Part shown: in pieces, positions 25,255 through 33,274 of the stretch
Position numbering within the stretch: position 1 is the first letter of the stretch
How the letters are laid out: each line of letters starts with the position of its first letter
Assembly: GCF_015477605.1 (NCBI RefSeq)
Contig: NZ_JADLQX010000003.1
Coordinates: 350,693 to 414,692 of the forward strand
Reading direction: 5' to 3'
DNA: 64,000 bases
Source: Nocardia amamiensis
GTDB taxonomy: Bacteria > Actinomycetota > Actinomycetes > Mycobacteriales > Mycobacteriaceae
Made by a program: the position numbers and the translations under genes
Notes under the pieces: model-generated
Told to the model about the DNA's origin: nothing
What the model saw: the letters and a program-made list of their open reading frames with translations, nothing else
Databases searched by the model: none

Positions 25255-27009
25255 CGAGTCATGGCACAACTGGCCATGGTGATGAACCTGGACAAGTGCA
25301 TCGGCTGCCACACCTGCTCGGTCACCTGCAAGCAGGCGTGGACCAACCGGGGCGGCACCGAGTACGTCTGGTTCAACAACGTGGAAACCCGTCCCGGACA
25401 GGGCTACCCGCGGCAGTACCAGGATCAGGAGAAATGGAAGGGCGGCTGGACGCTGAACAAGCGCGGCAAGCTCACCCTGAAGTCCGGGTCCCGGTTCAAG
25501 CGCTTGCTGAACATCTTCGCCAACCCGGACCTGCCCACGGTCGAGGACTACTACGAGCCGTGGAGCTACGACTACGACAACCTGCTGTCCTCGCCGCCCA
25601 TCGACACCACGCCGGTCGCGCGCCCGAAATCGCTGATCACCGGCCAGGATACGAACGTCACGTGGGGTGCCAACTGGGATGACGACCTGGGCTCCGGCCC
25701 CGAGCAGGTCGGCAAGGACCCGCTGCTGGCGAAGCTCTCGAACCAGGTGAAGCTGGAATTCGAAGAGACCTTCATGTTCTACCTGCCGCGGATCTGCGAG
25801 CACTGCCTGAATCCGTCGTGCGCGGCCTCCTGCCCCTCCGGCGCGATCTACAAGCGCGCCGAGGACGGCATCGTGCTGGTGGACCAGGACAAGTGCCGCG
25901 GCTGGCGGCAGTGCGTGTCGGGCTGCCCGTACAAGAAGATCTACTTCAACCACAAGACGGGCAAGGCGGAGAAGTGCACCTTCTGCTACCCGCGCGTGGA
26001 AGTCGGCATGCCGACGGTGTGCTCGGAGACCTGCGTCGGACGGCTGCGCTACATCGGCGTCATGCTCTACGACGCCGACGCCGTGCTGGAGGCCGCTTCG
26101 GTCACCGACGACAAGGATCTCTACCCGTCCCAGCTCGGGGTGTTCCTCAACCCGCACGACCCGCGCGTGATCGCCGAGGCCGAGCGGGCCGGGATCTCGC
26201 CGGAATGGATTCAGGCGGCCCAGGATTCGCCGGTCTACAAGCTGATCGTGGACTACCAGATCGCGCTGCCGCTCCATCCGGAGTACCGCACCATGCCGAT
26301 GGTCTGGTACGTGCCGCCGCTGTCGCCGGTGGTGGACGTGCTCACCGAGACCGGGCACGACGGCGAGAACGTGTCGAACCTGTTCGGCGCCATCGACGCG
26401 CTGCGCATCCCGGTGGAGTACCTGGCCGAACTGTTCACCGCCGGTGAGGTGGGACCGGTGCGCGCCGCGTTGCAGCGCTTGGCGGCGATGCGCTCGTTCA
26501 TGCGCTCGGTGAACCTCGGCGAGGAGCCCGATCCCGCCATCGCGCCGTCGGTGCGGCTGGAGCCGGAGGAGATCGAGGCGATGTACCGGCTGCTGGCCAT
26601 CGCCAAGTACGAGCACCGGTATGTCATCCCGACCGGTGCGGGAGCCCGTGCGCACGAATTGGATTCGCTCGCCACCGGGTGCAGCTTGGACACCGACGGC
26701 GGACCTGGCATGACGGCGTTCGACCAGATGGTGGAGAAGTTCCACCTCACCGACTCCAATGGCGCCGCGCCGGAGGAGAAGTCGTCCCGGATCAATTTGC
26801 TGAACTGGGACGGCAAGAGCACCGAGGGTCTGGTGCCGGCCAACGGGGCCGGGAACGGCACGCGCAATGGGCACGGGAGCAACGGCGTTCCGGCCAATGG
26901 CTCGGCAAACGGCGAGCCCACCAATGGCTCGGGCATCGGCGTGGTCGCGAATGGCGACGGCGCCCCCGCCGATGCCCCGGCCTCCGCACCGAGCGGGGCG
27001 CGGCGATGA
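25252..27009 (+). CDS. narH: Respiratory nitrate reductase beta subunit (Fe-S protein)
   Basis: A 585-residue electron-transfer subunit. Four cysteine clusters follow the family: CIGCHTCSVTCKQAW, CEHCLNPSCAASCPSG, CRGWRQCVSGCPYKK (Trp replaces one Cys, as in the [3Fe-4S] site) and CTFCYPRVEVG. It passes electrons from NarI heme to NarG. The C-terminal 70 or so residues are a low-complexity Gly/Asn/Ala tail (NGAGNGTRNGHGSNG and similar) that extends past the usual end and is probably disordered. Its TGA overlaps the narJ ATG. Confidence 0.95.
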   Translation: MRVMAQLAMVMNLDKCIGCHTCSVTCKQAWTNRGGTEYVWFNNVETRPGQGYPRQYQDQEKWKGGWTLNKRGKLTLKSGSRFKRLLNIFANPDLPTVEDYYEPWSYDYDNLLSSPPIDTTPVARPKSLITGQDTNVTWGANWDDDLGSGPEQVGKDPLLAKLSNQVKLEFEETFMFYLPRICEHCLNPSCAASCPSGAIYKRAEDGIVLVDQDKCRGWRQCVSGCPYKKIYFNHKTGKAEKCTFCYPRVEVGMPTVCSETCVGRLRYIGVMLYDADAVLEAASVTDDKDLYPSQLGVFLNPHDPRVIAEAERAGISPEWIQAAQDSPVYKLIVDYQIALPLHPEYRTMPMVWYVPPLSPVVDVLTETGHDGENVSNLFGAIDALRIPVEYLAELFTAGEVGPVRAALQRLAAMRSFMRSVNLGEEPDPAIAPSVRLEPEEIEAMYRLLAIAKYEHRYVIPTGAGARAHELDSLATGCSLDTDGGPGMTAFDQMVEKFHLTDSNGAAPEEKSSRINLLNWDGKSTEGLVPANGAGNGTRNGHGSNGVPANGSANGEPTNGSGIGVVANGDGAPADAPASAPSGARR

Positions 27010-27686
27010 GCCTGCTGAAGCTGCGCCGCCGCCCGGAACCGTCCGTCGAGCTCGCCCAACGCGACCGGCAGCTGGTGTGGCGGATCGCCGCGCTGCTGCT
27101 GGACTACCCGACCGAGCAGACTCTCGCCATGGTCGGCCAGCTGGCCACCGCCGCGGCGGAATTGCCGGACGAGGTGCGCAGCCAGCTGAGCGAATGCCTC
27201 GACTACCTGCGGACGACCCCACCGCTGAAGCTCGCGGCCGCCTACGTCGAGACCTTCGACATGCGCCGCCGCGCCAGCCTGCACCTGACCTTCTACGCCT
27301 ACGGCGACACCCGCAAACGCGGGATGGCATTGCTGCGGTTCAAGCACGCCTACCGGCACGCCGGTGTCGAACTCGGCGACGAGGAACTGCCCGACCATCT
27401 GCCGGTGCTGCTGGAGTTCGCCGCCACCGTGGACCCGATCGGCGGCGAGCGACTGCTCGGCGAACACGTTCCGGTGCTGGAGTTGCTGCGACTTTCGCTG
27501 TCCGACAGCGGTTCTCCATACGCCGGGGTGCTCGCCGCGGTGGGAGCGACGCTGCCGCCGCCCACCACTGCCGACCGGCGGCGCATCGCCGAGCTGGCGG
27601 CGCAAGGCCCGCCGGAGGAAGAGGTCGGGTTGGAACCCTTCGCACTTGACCCCTCCCTGTTCGACGGATCGGAAGGCCGACGATGA
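27006..27686 (+). CDS. narJ: Nitrate reductase assembly chaperone (delta subunit)
   Basis: A 226-residue all-helical TorD/NarJ-type chaperone with the conserved ETFDMRRRASLHLTFYAYGDTRKRG and DELPDHLPVLLEF-like segments (here EELPDHLPVLLEF). It binds NarG during Mo-cofactor insertion and membrane docking, and is not part of the final enzyme. The start overlaps the narH stop (ATGA) and its stop overlaps narI in the same way, so the operon is translationally coupled throughout. Confidence 0.93.
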   Translation: MSLLKLRRRPEPSVELAQRDRQLVWRIAALLLDYPTEQTLAMVGQLATAAAELPDEVRSQLSECLDYLRTTPPLKLAAAYVETFDMRRRASLHLTFYAYGDTRKRGMALLRFKHAYRHAGVELGDEELPDHLPVLLEFAATVDPIGGERLLGEHVPVLELLRLSLSDSGSPYAGVLAAVGATLPPPTTADRRRIAELAAQGPPEEEVGLEPFALDPSLFDGSEGRR

Positions 27687-28441
27687 ACGCATCCCCGAAT
27701 CTGCCGATCTCGCTGTGGCTGATCCTGCCGTACGTCGCGTTCACCTCGTTCGTGCTCGGGCACCTGTGGCGCTACCGCAACGACCAGTTCGGCTGGACCA
27801 CGCGCTCCTCGCAGATCTACGAGAGCCGACTGCTGCGCCTGGGCAGCCCGCTGTTCCACTTCGGCATGGTCGGGGTGTTCGGCGGTCATGTGCTCGGCGT
27901 CCTGATCCCGGAGTCGTGGACCGCCGCGGTCGGGATCTCCGAGCACGCCTACCACGTCATCGCGGTCGGGGCGGGTTCGGTGGCCGGTCTCGCCGTGCTG
28001 GCGGGCGTCGGCATCCTGCTCTACCGGCGCTTCACGGTGCCCGCCGTCCGCAAGGCCACCACCGGCAACGACAAGTTGATGTACGCGCTGCTGGCCGCGG
28101 CGCTGATCACCGGACTGCTCAACACCTGGGGCAGCAACCTACTGTGGGGCACCTACAACTACCGCGAGACCGTCTCCCCCTGGTTCCGCAGCCTGTTCAC
28201 CCTCAGCCCCCGGCCCGAACTCATGGTGGACACACCGTGGACCTTCCAGCTGCACGGGCTCGTGGTGCTCGCGCTTATAGGGTTGTGGCCCTACACCCGG
28301 TTGGTGCACATGTTCAGCGCGCCGGTCGGGTATCTGGTGCGGCCGTACGTGGTGTACCGCAGCAAGGAATACGACGCCGCCGACAAGCGCCGTTACGCCC
28401 GCGCCTGGGAAGCGCCGGTGACACCCGAGCGCTGGCGCTGA
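27683..28441 (+). CDS. narI: Respiratory nitrate reductase gamma subunit (cytochrome b)
   Basis: A 252-residue membrane protein with five hydrophobic helices and the di-heme His ligands expected in FVLGHLWRYR, LFHFGMVGVFGGHVLG, FQLHGLVVLALIG and TRLVHMFSAP. It oxidises menaquinol and passes electrons to NarH. It is the last gene of narGHJI. The final three codons (RWR-stop) lie inside an 83-bp sequence repeated 1.56 kb downstream. Confidence 0.95.
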   Translation: MNASPNLPISLWLILPYVAFTSFVLGHLWRYRNDQFGWTTRSSQIYESRLLRLGSPLFHFGMVGVFGGHVLGVLIPESWTAAVGISEHAYHVIAVGAGSVAGLAVLAGVGILLYRRFTVPAVRKATTGNDKLMYALLAAALITGLLNTWGSNLLWGTYNYRETVSPWFRSLFTLSPRPELMVDTPWTFQLHGLVVLALIGLWPYTRLVHMFSAPVGYLVRPYVVYRSKEYDAADKRRYARAWEAPVTPERWR

Positions 28442-28511
28442 ACGACGCCGTCGCGCCACGCGAAGACCCGCCCGGCCATCGTCGTCCGGGCGGGTTTTCG
28501 TGTGTCAGGCG
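28429..28511. repeat. 83-bp direct repeat, copy 1 (narI end plus terminator)
   Basis: 82 of 83 positions match 29994-30076. The copy includes the last codons of narI, a strong hairpin, and a short stretch that matches the 3' end of the convergent VOC gene next to copy 2. Everything between the copies is accessory, so the pair marks the edges of an insertion. Confidence 0.92.
28466..28498 (+). terminator. Intrinsic terminator of narGHJI
   Basis: ACCCGCCCGG pairs with CCGGGCGGGT across a 10-nt loop (28466-28475 / 28486-28495) and continues into TTTT. It lies 25 bp after the narI stop. Confidence 0.9.
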
Positions 28512-28531
28512 CTCGCGTCGGGGTTCCCGGG

Positions 28532-28783
28532 TCAGCGGTAGACGTCGGATCTCTTGGCGACGGTGTAGATCGTCACGAGTTGTTCATCGTCATCGATCTC
28601 GTACACGATGCGGTACTGGCCGATCCGAACTCGCCAGTCATCACGGCTGCCGACAAGCTTCTTCGCACCGGCGGGCCGCGGCTCTTTACTCAGCCCGATG
28701 ATGGCCTGGAGCGCGGCTTCGAACACATCGCGCGGAAGCTTTTGCAGTTGCTTCAGTGTGTCGGGGTGGAACTCGATCCTCAC
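28532..28783 (-). CDS. RelE/ParE-family toxin
   Basis: An 83-residue RelE-fold protein with an N-terminal helix pair (LKQLQKLPRDVFEAAL), KKLVGSRDDWRVRIGQYRIV and YEIDDDEQLVTIYTVAKRSD. The basic/tyrosine end of the sheet (RIGQYRIVYEI, KRSDVYR) is where RelE-type toxins bind and cleave ribosome-bound mRNA. It is downstream of and overlaps its antitoxin by 4 bp, the usual module. It is the first gene inside the repeat-bounded cassette. Confidence 0.92.
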   Translation of the reverse strand: MRIEFHPDTLKQLQKLPRDVFEAALQAIIGLSKEPRPAGAKKLVGSRDDWRVRIGQYRIVYEIDDDEQLVTIYTVAKRSDVYR

Positions 28784-29052
28784 GACGCAAGAACCGTCGC
28801 CGGGTCGATACCCAGCTCCTCGACCATTTCCGACATCGACATCGTTTCGAAGGGCACTTCCCGCATCCGCCGCAATCGAAGGGCGTCGGCGAGGTCGGCG
28901 TGCTCATGCAGGCGCTCGTAGTCGGCCATGCTGATGAGCACCGCGATTTCGGTGCCGCTGTCGGTGATGACGACCTCGTCGCCGGTCGCAGCGACCTCCC
29001 GCACGATGGCACCAAGCCTTGTCCGCAGATCCCTCAGACTGTAGGTACTCAT
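28780..29052 (-). CDS. Phd/YefM-family antitoxin
   Basis: A 90-residue antitoxin. The N-terminal DNA-binding Phd fold includes STYSLRDLRTRLGAIVREV and VVITDSGTEIAVLISMADYERL; the C-terminal acidic helix (EMVEELGIDPATVLAS) would wrap the toxin. ATG 29052 is preferred over 29070 because it gives the standard MSTYSL start. A pair of 9-bp direct repeats overlaps this start and is a likely operator for autorepression. Confidence 0.92.
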   Translation of the reverse strand: MSTYSLRDLRTRLGAIVREVAATGDEVVITDSGTEIAVLISMADYERLHEHADLADALRLRRMREVPFETMSMSEMVEELGIDPATVLAS

Positions 29053-29068
29053 GTCACACATGTTACAC
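29051..29068. promoter_or_regulatory. Candidate antitoxin operator (two 9-bp direct repeats)
   Basis: ATGTCACAC (29051-29059) is followed directly by ATGTTACAC (29060-29068). Each contains a TGTNACA element close to a palindrome, and they abut the antitoxin start. Location and low GC fit an autoregulatory site. Confidence 0.5.
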
Positions 29069-29239
29069 ATATGGGGCGGAATTTGCCTCAGTCATCGACT
29101 GAGCGGCGGGAGAAGAGGCAGGAGCTTGCCGATTGACGGGCATCGACGACACCGGGCGCTCGGACGGAATTGTCCTCTGCACAGAACGAAGCCCCGCGCC
29201 GCGTCGATTCGCGGACACAGGGCTTGCTCGGGAGTATTG

Positions 29240-29446
29240 CTATGAACGAGTGAATTCGCCGTCTACGACGCCAGCGGTGAAAGCATCCCACTCACTCGGG
29301 GTGAAGATGAGCGCCGGACCGGTCGGGTTCTTGGAGTCGCGCACGCCGACCATGCCACTGTCCAGGTGTGCAACCTCAACGCACTGGTCTTGCCCGGCAC
29401 CGTGGCTGCTCTTGAACCAGTGTCCCCCGGACAGGTACGTGCTCAT
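29240..29446 (-). CDS. DUF397 protein
   Basis: A 68-residue protein with the DUF397 signature: WFKSSHGAGQDQCVEVAHL, VGVRDSKNPTGPAL and FTPSEWDAFTAGVVDGEF. In Nocardia and Streptomyces these are encoded beside XRE/DUF5753 regulators and are thought to act as their partners, in some cases antitoxin-like. Here the start overlaps the DUF5753 stop by 4 bp, but that regulator is truncated. Confidence 0.92.
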   Translation of the reverse strand: MSTYLSGGHWFKSSHGAGQDQCVEVAHLDSGMVGVRDSKNPTGPALIFTPSEWDAFTAGVVDGEFTRS

Positions 29447-29993
29447 GGCACATACTCCTTCGCTACCCGCCGTAGCAGGTGTTTGCTCTGCGTCCGATCC
29501 AACGCTACCCACTGGATCTTCTCGAACGCCTTCCGACAGCGGCGCACACTGTCCGGACGCTCGAGATGGACGCTGCCCACATAGCTCTCGACGTAGACGA
29601 CGGGTGGCTCGAGTGGTTCGCCTTCGTTGTCGGTGCCGAAATCGAGCATGGTGAACGGACCGGTCGTCGTGCCGACCGGGAATCCCGCAGTGTCGGGCAG
29701 TATCCGGACAGACACATTCGGCGGCATGTCGGCAAGGTGCCGACACTGCCTGTCCATCACTCGTGGCCCGCCGACGACTCGCCGCAGTACGCCTTGGTCG
29801 ATCACGAGATCGGCATGGAGCGGTGAGACCGTACGCATGATGAGGTTCTGCCGTTGACGCTGCATCCGCATGCGGCGCTCGCGTTCCTCGGAAAGGTCAT
29901 CGGTGAAGTACAGCCGGTCCAGCTTTCCGCATATTCTCGTGTCTGGAACAGAACCAGATATGATGTCGGGCCGATAGATGGTCAGGCGCCGGT
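29443..29993 (-). pseudogene. DUF5753 (XRE-type) regulator, 5' truncated at the repeat boundary
   Basis: The sequence carries most of a DUF5753 domain (RRMRMQRQRQNLIMR, VIDQGVLRRVVGG, ADMPPNVSVRILPDTAGFP, FTMLDFGTDNEGEP, VVYVESYVG). Family members are about 270-290 residues with an N-terminal helix-turn-helix. Here homology begins abruptly at IYRPDI, within a few codons of 29993, where the 83-bp repeat starts. The frame stays open to 30024 only by reading into the repeat. The whole DNA-binding domain and first part of DUF5753 are missing, so it is probably non-functional. Confidence 0.85.
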
Positions 29994-30076
29994 GCGCTGG
30001 CGCTGAACGACGCCGTCGCGTCACGCGAAGACCCGCCCGGCCATCGTCGTCCGGGCGGGTTTTCGTGTGTCAGGCG
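29994..30076. repeat. 83-bp direct repeat, copy 2
   Basis: Repeats 28429-28511 with one mismatch (T for C in CGTCGCG(T/C)CACG). It carries the vestigial RWR-stop end of narI, the same terminator hairpin, and the true stop of the VOC gene at 30070. The pre-insertion order was therefore narI, shared terminator, then the convergent VOC gene. Confidence 0.92.
30031..30063. terminator. Duplicate hairpin terminator
   Basis: The same 10-bp stem as the narI terminator (30031-30040 / 30051-30060) with TTT on the plus side. It now sits 7 bp beyond the 3' end of the minus-strand VOC gene; the A-rich left flank on that strand is weak. Confidence 0.75.
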
Positions 30077-30522
30077 TTGTCGTAGGCGTCCTGCAGCGAC
30101 TTGACGTCCAGCTTGGACATCGTGCGCAGCGCGGTGCCGACGGCGATGGTCTTGGCGGGATCGTCACCGCTCATCAGTTCCAGCAGCACCGAGGGCACGA
30201 CCTGCCAGAACAAGCCGTAGCGGTCGGTCAGCCAGCCGCACGGGCCCGGCTGGCCGCCCTCGGTCAGAGCGTCCCACAGACGATCCACCTCGTCCTGGCT
30301 GTCCACGACCACCTGCAGCGACGCCGCGTCCGTGAGCGGGTGGTCCGGGCCCCCGTTCATGATCGTGACCGCCTGGCCGTCCAGCTCCAGCGAGACGATG
30401 AACGCCGACCCGTCGGAGTTGCGCGCGATGTCGACCACCCGCGAGTTCGGGATCACCGAGACGTAGAAATCGGCCGCTTCCTCAGCGCCGTTCTCGAACC
30501 AGAAGAACGTGTTGACGGACAT
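30070..30522 (-). CDS. VOC-family protein, PhnB-like
   Basis: A 150-residue protein of the PhnB / 3-dmu-9_3-mt group: FFWFENGAEEAADFYVSVIP, VSLELDGQAVTIMNGGP, then WDALTEGGQPGPCGWLTDRY and GLFWQVVP. The family resembles glyoxalases without a proven reaction. The start ATG 30522 has an AAGGAG-type site upstream on the minus strand. It is divergent from the gas-vesicle operon across 327 bp. Its stop lies in copy 2 of the direct repeat. Confidence 0.9.
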   Translation of the reverse strand: MSVNTFFWFENGAEEAADFYVSVIPNSRVVDIARNSDGSAFIVSLELDGQAVTIMNGGPDHPLTDAASLQVVVDSQDEVDRLWDALTEGGQPGPCGWLTDRYGLFWQVVPSVLLELMSGDDPAKTIAVGTALRTMSKLDVKSLQDAYDNA

Positions 30523-30596
30523 GATGTGCTCCTTGTGGGTTGCTGTGTGACCTGCTGTCACCGCTTGGTCGGAGCGGGCGGCACGGTTTCGACGTA

Positions 30597-30618
30597 GTTC
30601 GCGAACTTTCTCGAGAAA
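30597..30618. promoter_or_regulatory. Two abutting perfect palindromes between the VOC gene and the gvp operon
   Basis: GTTCGCGAAC (30597-30606) is followed without a gap by TTTCTCGAGAAA (30607-30618), both perfect inverted repeats, in a locally AT-rich stretch. They lie 75 bp upstream of the VOC gene and 232 bp upstream of the first gvp gene, so they are candidate operator sites. The regulator is unknown. The rest of the 327-bp intergenic region shows no gene. Confidence 0.5.
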
Positions 30619-30849
30619 TATTTTCGACCCTGCCGGCGACATTCGGCACTCGTAAGTCGCTGGTAGACATCGCGCTAGCGGATCCGACTGGATCCTCGCA
30701 GGCAGCGCACACCTCCCATCCGGTAGCCCAACATGTGCTGACCAGGTTTGGGCAGTGCGATGCGGTCTAACCAGCACGTGGGGCAAACAGGGCCTCGGTT
30801 GTATTGCCGTCGCTATGCCGCGGCAGCCGAAGGCAAGCAAGGAGTGATG

Positions 30850-31593
30850 ATGAAGGGCGGAGCGAGGATAGCTGTAGGGGTGGGTGCCGGGTACCTGCTG
30901 GGCCGCACGCGCAAAATGCGCTTGGCGTTGACGCTGGCGGGCGCGGCGATGGCCAGGCGGTCTTCCGGCGGGGCCACCCAAGAACTGCTGGAGCGCGGGA
31001 CGTCGCTGCTCAGATCGTCGCCGGAGCTGGCGGGGATCACCGATACGGTCCGGCAGCAGTTGATGGGCGCCGCACGGGCTGCGGCGGTCACTGCCGCGAG
31101 CAACCGCATCGATGCGTTGAACGCCCGCTTGCAACAACGGGCCGCGATTTCGGAGCCGGAGGAAGAACTCCCCGAGGCGGAGGAAGAACTTCGGGACGAG
31201 ACCCCGGACACCGGCGAAGAAGAGTACCCGGAGGAGACGACCGAGGGCGACGAGCAGGGATACGCCGACGAGGACATCGAGGACGAGTACCCGGAAGAAG
31301 AGGAAGAAGAGGACGAGTACCCGGAAGAAGAACAGGACGAATACCCCGAAGAAGAACAGGAAGAGTCTCCGGAAGTAGAAGCAGAGCTGGTGGAGGACGA
31401 GTCCGAGGGGAGCCAGGACGAGTCCGAGGAGTCCCCGGAGCCTGCCCCGGCACGCCGGACGGCATCCACCACCCGGCGTCGTGCCGGTGAGTCCCGCTTC
31501 CGGAAATCCGGTGATCGCACAGCGGCATCGCCTGGTCGGCGCCGGATTCGCGCCGAGGCCCAGGAAGCGCCCATACGGCGCACGAGGAGGTGA
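30850..31593 (+). CDS. gvpY: Gas vesicle protein GvpY-like (acidic tail)
   Basis: The N-terminal 100 residues match actinobacterial GvpY (RIAVGVGAGYLLGRTRKMRLAL, then MARRSSGGATQELLERG). The following region of about 95 residues is a very acidic Glu/Pro/Tyr repeat (DEYPEEE occurs several times), then a basic Arg-rich end (RRTASTTRRRAGESRFRKSG). Length is 247 residues from ATG 30850, which is 6 bp after AAGGAG; ATG 30847 is also possible. It is the first gene of the gvp operon. The Y gene is known only from actinobacterial gas-vesicle clusters, and its role is undefined. Confidence 0.8.
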   Translation: MKGGARIAVGVGAGYLLGRTRKMRLALTLAGAAMARRSSGGATQELLERGTSLLRSSPELAGITDTVRQQLMGAARAAAVTAASNRIDALNARLQQRAAISEPEEELPEAEEELRDETPDTGEEEYPEETTEGDEQGYADEDIEDEYPEEEEEEDEYPEEEQDEYPEEEQEESPEVEAELVEDESEGSQDESEESPEPAPARRTASTTRRRAGESRFRKSGDRTAASPGRRRIRAEAQEAPIRRTRR

Positions 31594-31598
31594 GTCCG

Positions 31599-32849
31599 AT
31601 GGCGTCGAGAGCACTGTCGGACGCAGCGGACAAGGCGGGCAAGACCGCCGCCCGCGCTACGGGCAAGGCAGGCAAGACCGCCGCCCGCACTACGGAACAG
31701 GCGGGCAAGACCGCCGCCCGCGCTACGGGTAAGGCAGGCAAGACCGCCGTCCGCGCTACGGAAAGGGCAGGCAGAACCGCTGGCCGCGCCGCAGGAAAGG
31801 CAGGCACGACCGCCGGCCGAGCTGCAGGCCGGGCAGGCGGAGCGGCAACCCGCGCCGGCGCGACGGCCCAGAAGACGGTTCAGGAAGCCACCCCGACCGG
31901 CATGCTGCAGCAATCACTGCAGACCCTGGCCGGAACCGTGGTCGACCGCGCTCTCATGGGAGTCTCCGGAAAGCTGTCGAACACGGCGGAACGCCTGAAC
32001 GATTACGCCGAAGGAGGCGGGAGCCTGCTGGCGGCGATAACCGGGGCCGAGAAGCTCGCGGGCGGCGCCTCGCCGCTCAAGGCGGCCATGAGCGGTGGGT
32101 TGGCGCAGGTCACGCACACGCTCCAAGACAAGTTCCAGGATGCCAAGGAGAGCCTGACCGGCGGGAAGGGGAAGGGCGCCGGAGGCAAGAAGCTGAAGCT
32201 GACGAACATCGTCGAACAGATCGACGTCGGCGTTCCGATCGAGCTGGCCTACGACCAGTGGACCCAGTTCGCGGACTTCCCGAAGTTCATGAAGAAGGTC
32301 GAGCAGGTCGAGCAGGTATCCGACGAGAAGCTCGCGTGGACCGGCAAGGTGTTCCTGTCGAGGCGGACCTGGGAGTCCACGATCGTGGAGCAGGTGCCGT
32401 ACGAGCGGATCGTGTGGCGCTCCAAGGGGCACAAGGGCTATATCGACGGCGCGGTGACCTTCCATGAGCTCACGCCGGACCTGACCCGCATCATCATGGT
32501 GCTCGAGTATCACCCCGGCGGCGTGTTCGAGAAGACGGCCAATTTGTGGCATGCGGTCGGCCGCCGCGCCCGCTTGGAGCTCAAGCATTTCGAGCGGCAC
32601 GTCATGACCCAGAGTGCACTGCACCCGGACGACGTCGAGGGCTGGCACGGCGAGATCCACGACAGCAAGGTCGTCAAGGACGACGAGACCGCCCGCCGCG
32701 AGGAGCGCGCCGAAACCGAAGACGAAGACACCGAAACCGAAGAAGAACCCAGAGACGACGTGCGGGGCGAGGAAGGGGCTGCGGACGAGGAACCCCAGCC
32801 GCGCCGTCGACCCGCGGGCCGGCACCGCAGCGACGCACGCCGAGAGTGA
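31599..32849 (+). CDS. gvpZ: Gas vesicle protein GvpZ-like: SRPBCC domain with N-terminal undecapeptide repeats
   Basis: A 416-residue protein. Residues about 13-89 are seven 11-residue repeats of the form [11 protein letters not shown], predicting a long amphipathic basic helix. Residues about 95-190 are linker with helices. Residues about 205-345 are an SRPBCC (cyclase/START-like) domain (IEQ-type strand [50 protein letters not shown]). The C-terminus is acidic then basic and disordered. ATG 31599 is 10 bp after GAGGAGG; GTG 31590 is too close. It follows gvpY by 5 bp. Confidence 0.82.
   Translation: MASRALSDAADKAGKTAARATGKAGKTAARTTEQAGKTAARATGKAGKTAVRATERAGRTAGRAAGKAGTTAGRAAGRAGGAATRAGATAQKTVQEATPTGMLQQSLQTLAGTVVDRALMGVSGKLSNTAERLNDYAEGGGSLLAAITGAEKLAGGASPLKAAMSGGLAQVTHTLQDKFQDAKESLTGGKGKGAGGKKLKLTNIVEQIDVGVPIELAYDQWTQFADFPKFMKKVEQVEQVSDEKLAWTGKVFLSRRTWESTIVEQVPYERIVWRSKGHKGYIDGAVTFHELTPDLTRIIMVLEYHPGGVFEKTANLWHAVGRRARLELKHFERHVMTQSALHPDDVEGWHGEIHDSKVVKDDETARREERAETEDEDTETEEEPRDDVRGEEGAADEEPQPRRRPAGRHRSDARRE
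31635..31865 (+). repeat. Seven tandem 33-bp repeats in gvpZ
   Basis: Units start at 31635, 31668, 31701, 31734, 31767, 31800 and 31833. Units 1-4 are close at DNA level (GC(G/A)GGCAAGACCGCC...) and units 5-7 are diverged. Each encodes one 11-residue segment, from [11 protein letters not shown] to [11 protein letters not shown]. Confidence 0.9.
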
Positions 32850-32866
32850 CAGTAAGGAGACCGGAC

Positions 32867-33274
32867 ATGACTATCGAACCCGTAGGCGGCGGTGGCGGCG
32901 GCGCCACAGGCACGATGGCGCGCCCCAACTCGGGCAGCTTGGCCGACGTCATCGACACGATTCTCGATAAAGGGCTGGTCATCGACGCGTTCGTGCGTGT
33001 GTCGCTGGTCGGTATCGAACTTGTGACCGTCGACGCCAGGGTCGTCGTGGCCAGCGTCGACACGTATCTACGCTTCGCCGAGGCCGTCAACCGGCTCGAA
33101 ATCGGCACTGAACCGAAGGGCCTTACGGATCTGGTCGGTGACGTCACGAGCGGCGCGGCGAAGCACAAGACGAAGGGCGCACTCGAGGCCGCGGGCGAGA
33201 AGGTCATGGGCTTCCTCAACGAGGTCGAGGAGAAGCGCCAGCCCGCGAGCCGGCCGAAGCGTAAGGAGGGATGA
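32867..33274 (+). CDS. gvpA: Gas vesicle structural protein GvpA
   Basis: A 135-residue GvpA/J-family protein. The core ([20 protein letters not shown], then [20 protein letters not shown], then [14 protein letters not shown]) is the hydrophobic shell-forming fold of GvpA. An N-terminal Gly-rich leader and a C-terminal Lys/Glu tail extend it beyond cyanobacterial GvpA, as in Streptomyces. The shell is made of this protein alone, with minor proteins at tips. The ribosome site is AAGGAG 8 bp upstream of ATG 32867. Confidence 0.93.
   Translation: MTIEPVGGGGGGATGTMARPNSGSLADVIDTILDKGLVIDAFVRVSLVGIELVTVDARVVVASVDTYLRFAEAVNRLEIGTEPKGLTDLVGDVTSGAAKHKTKGALEAAGEKVMGFLNEVEEKRQPASRPKRKEG

Noticed and set aside
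30748..30849. Longer start for GvpY (33-34 extra residues from GTG 30748)
   Set aside because: The extra residues show no GvpY similarity, whereas ATG 30850 has an AAGGAG site and begins the conserved sequence.
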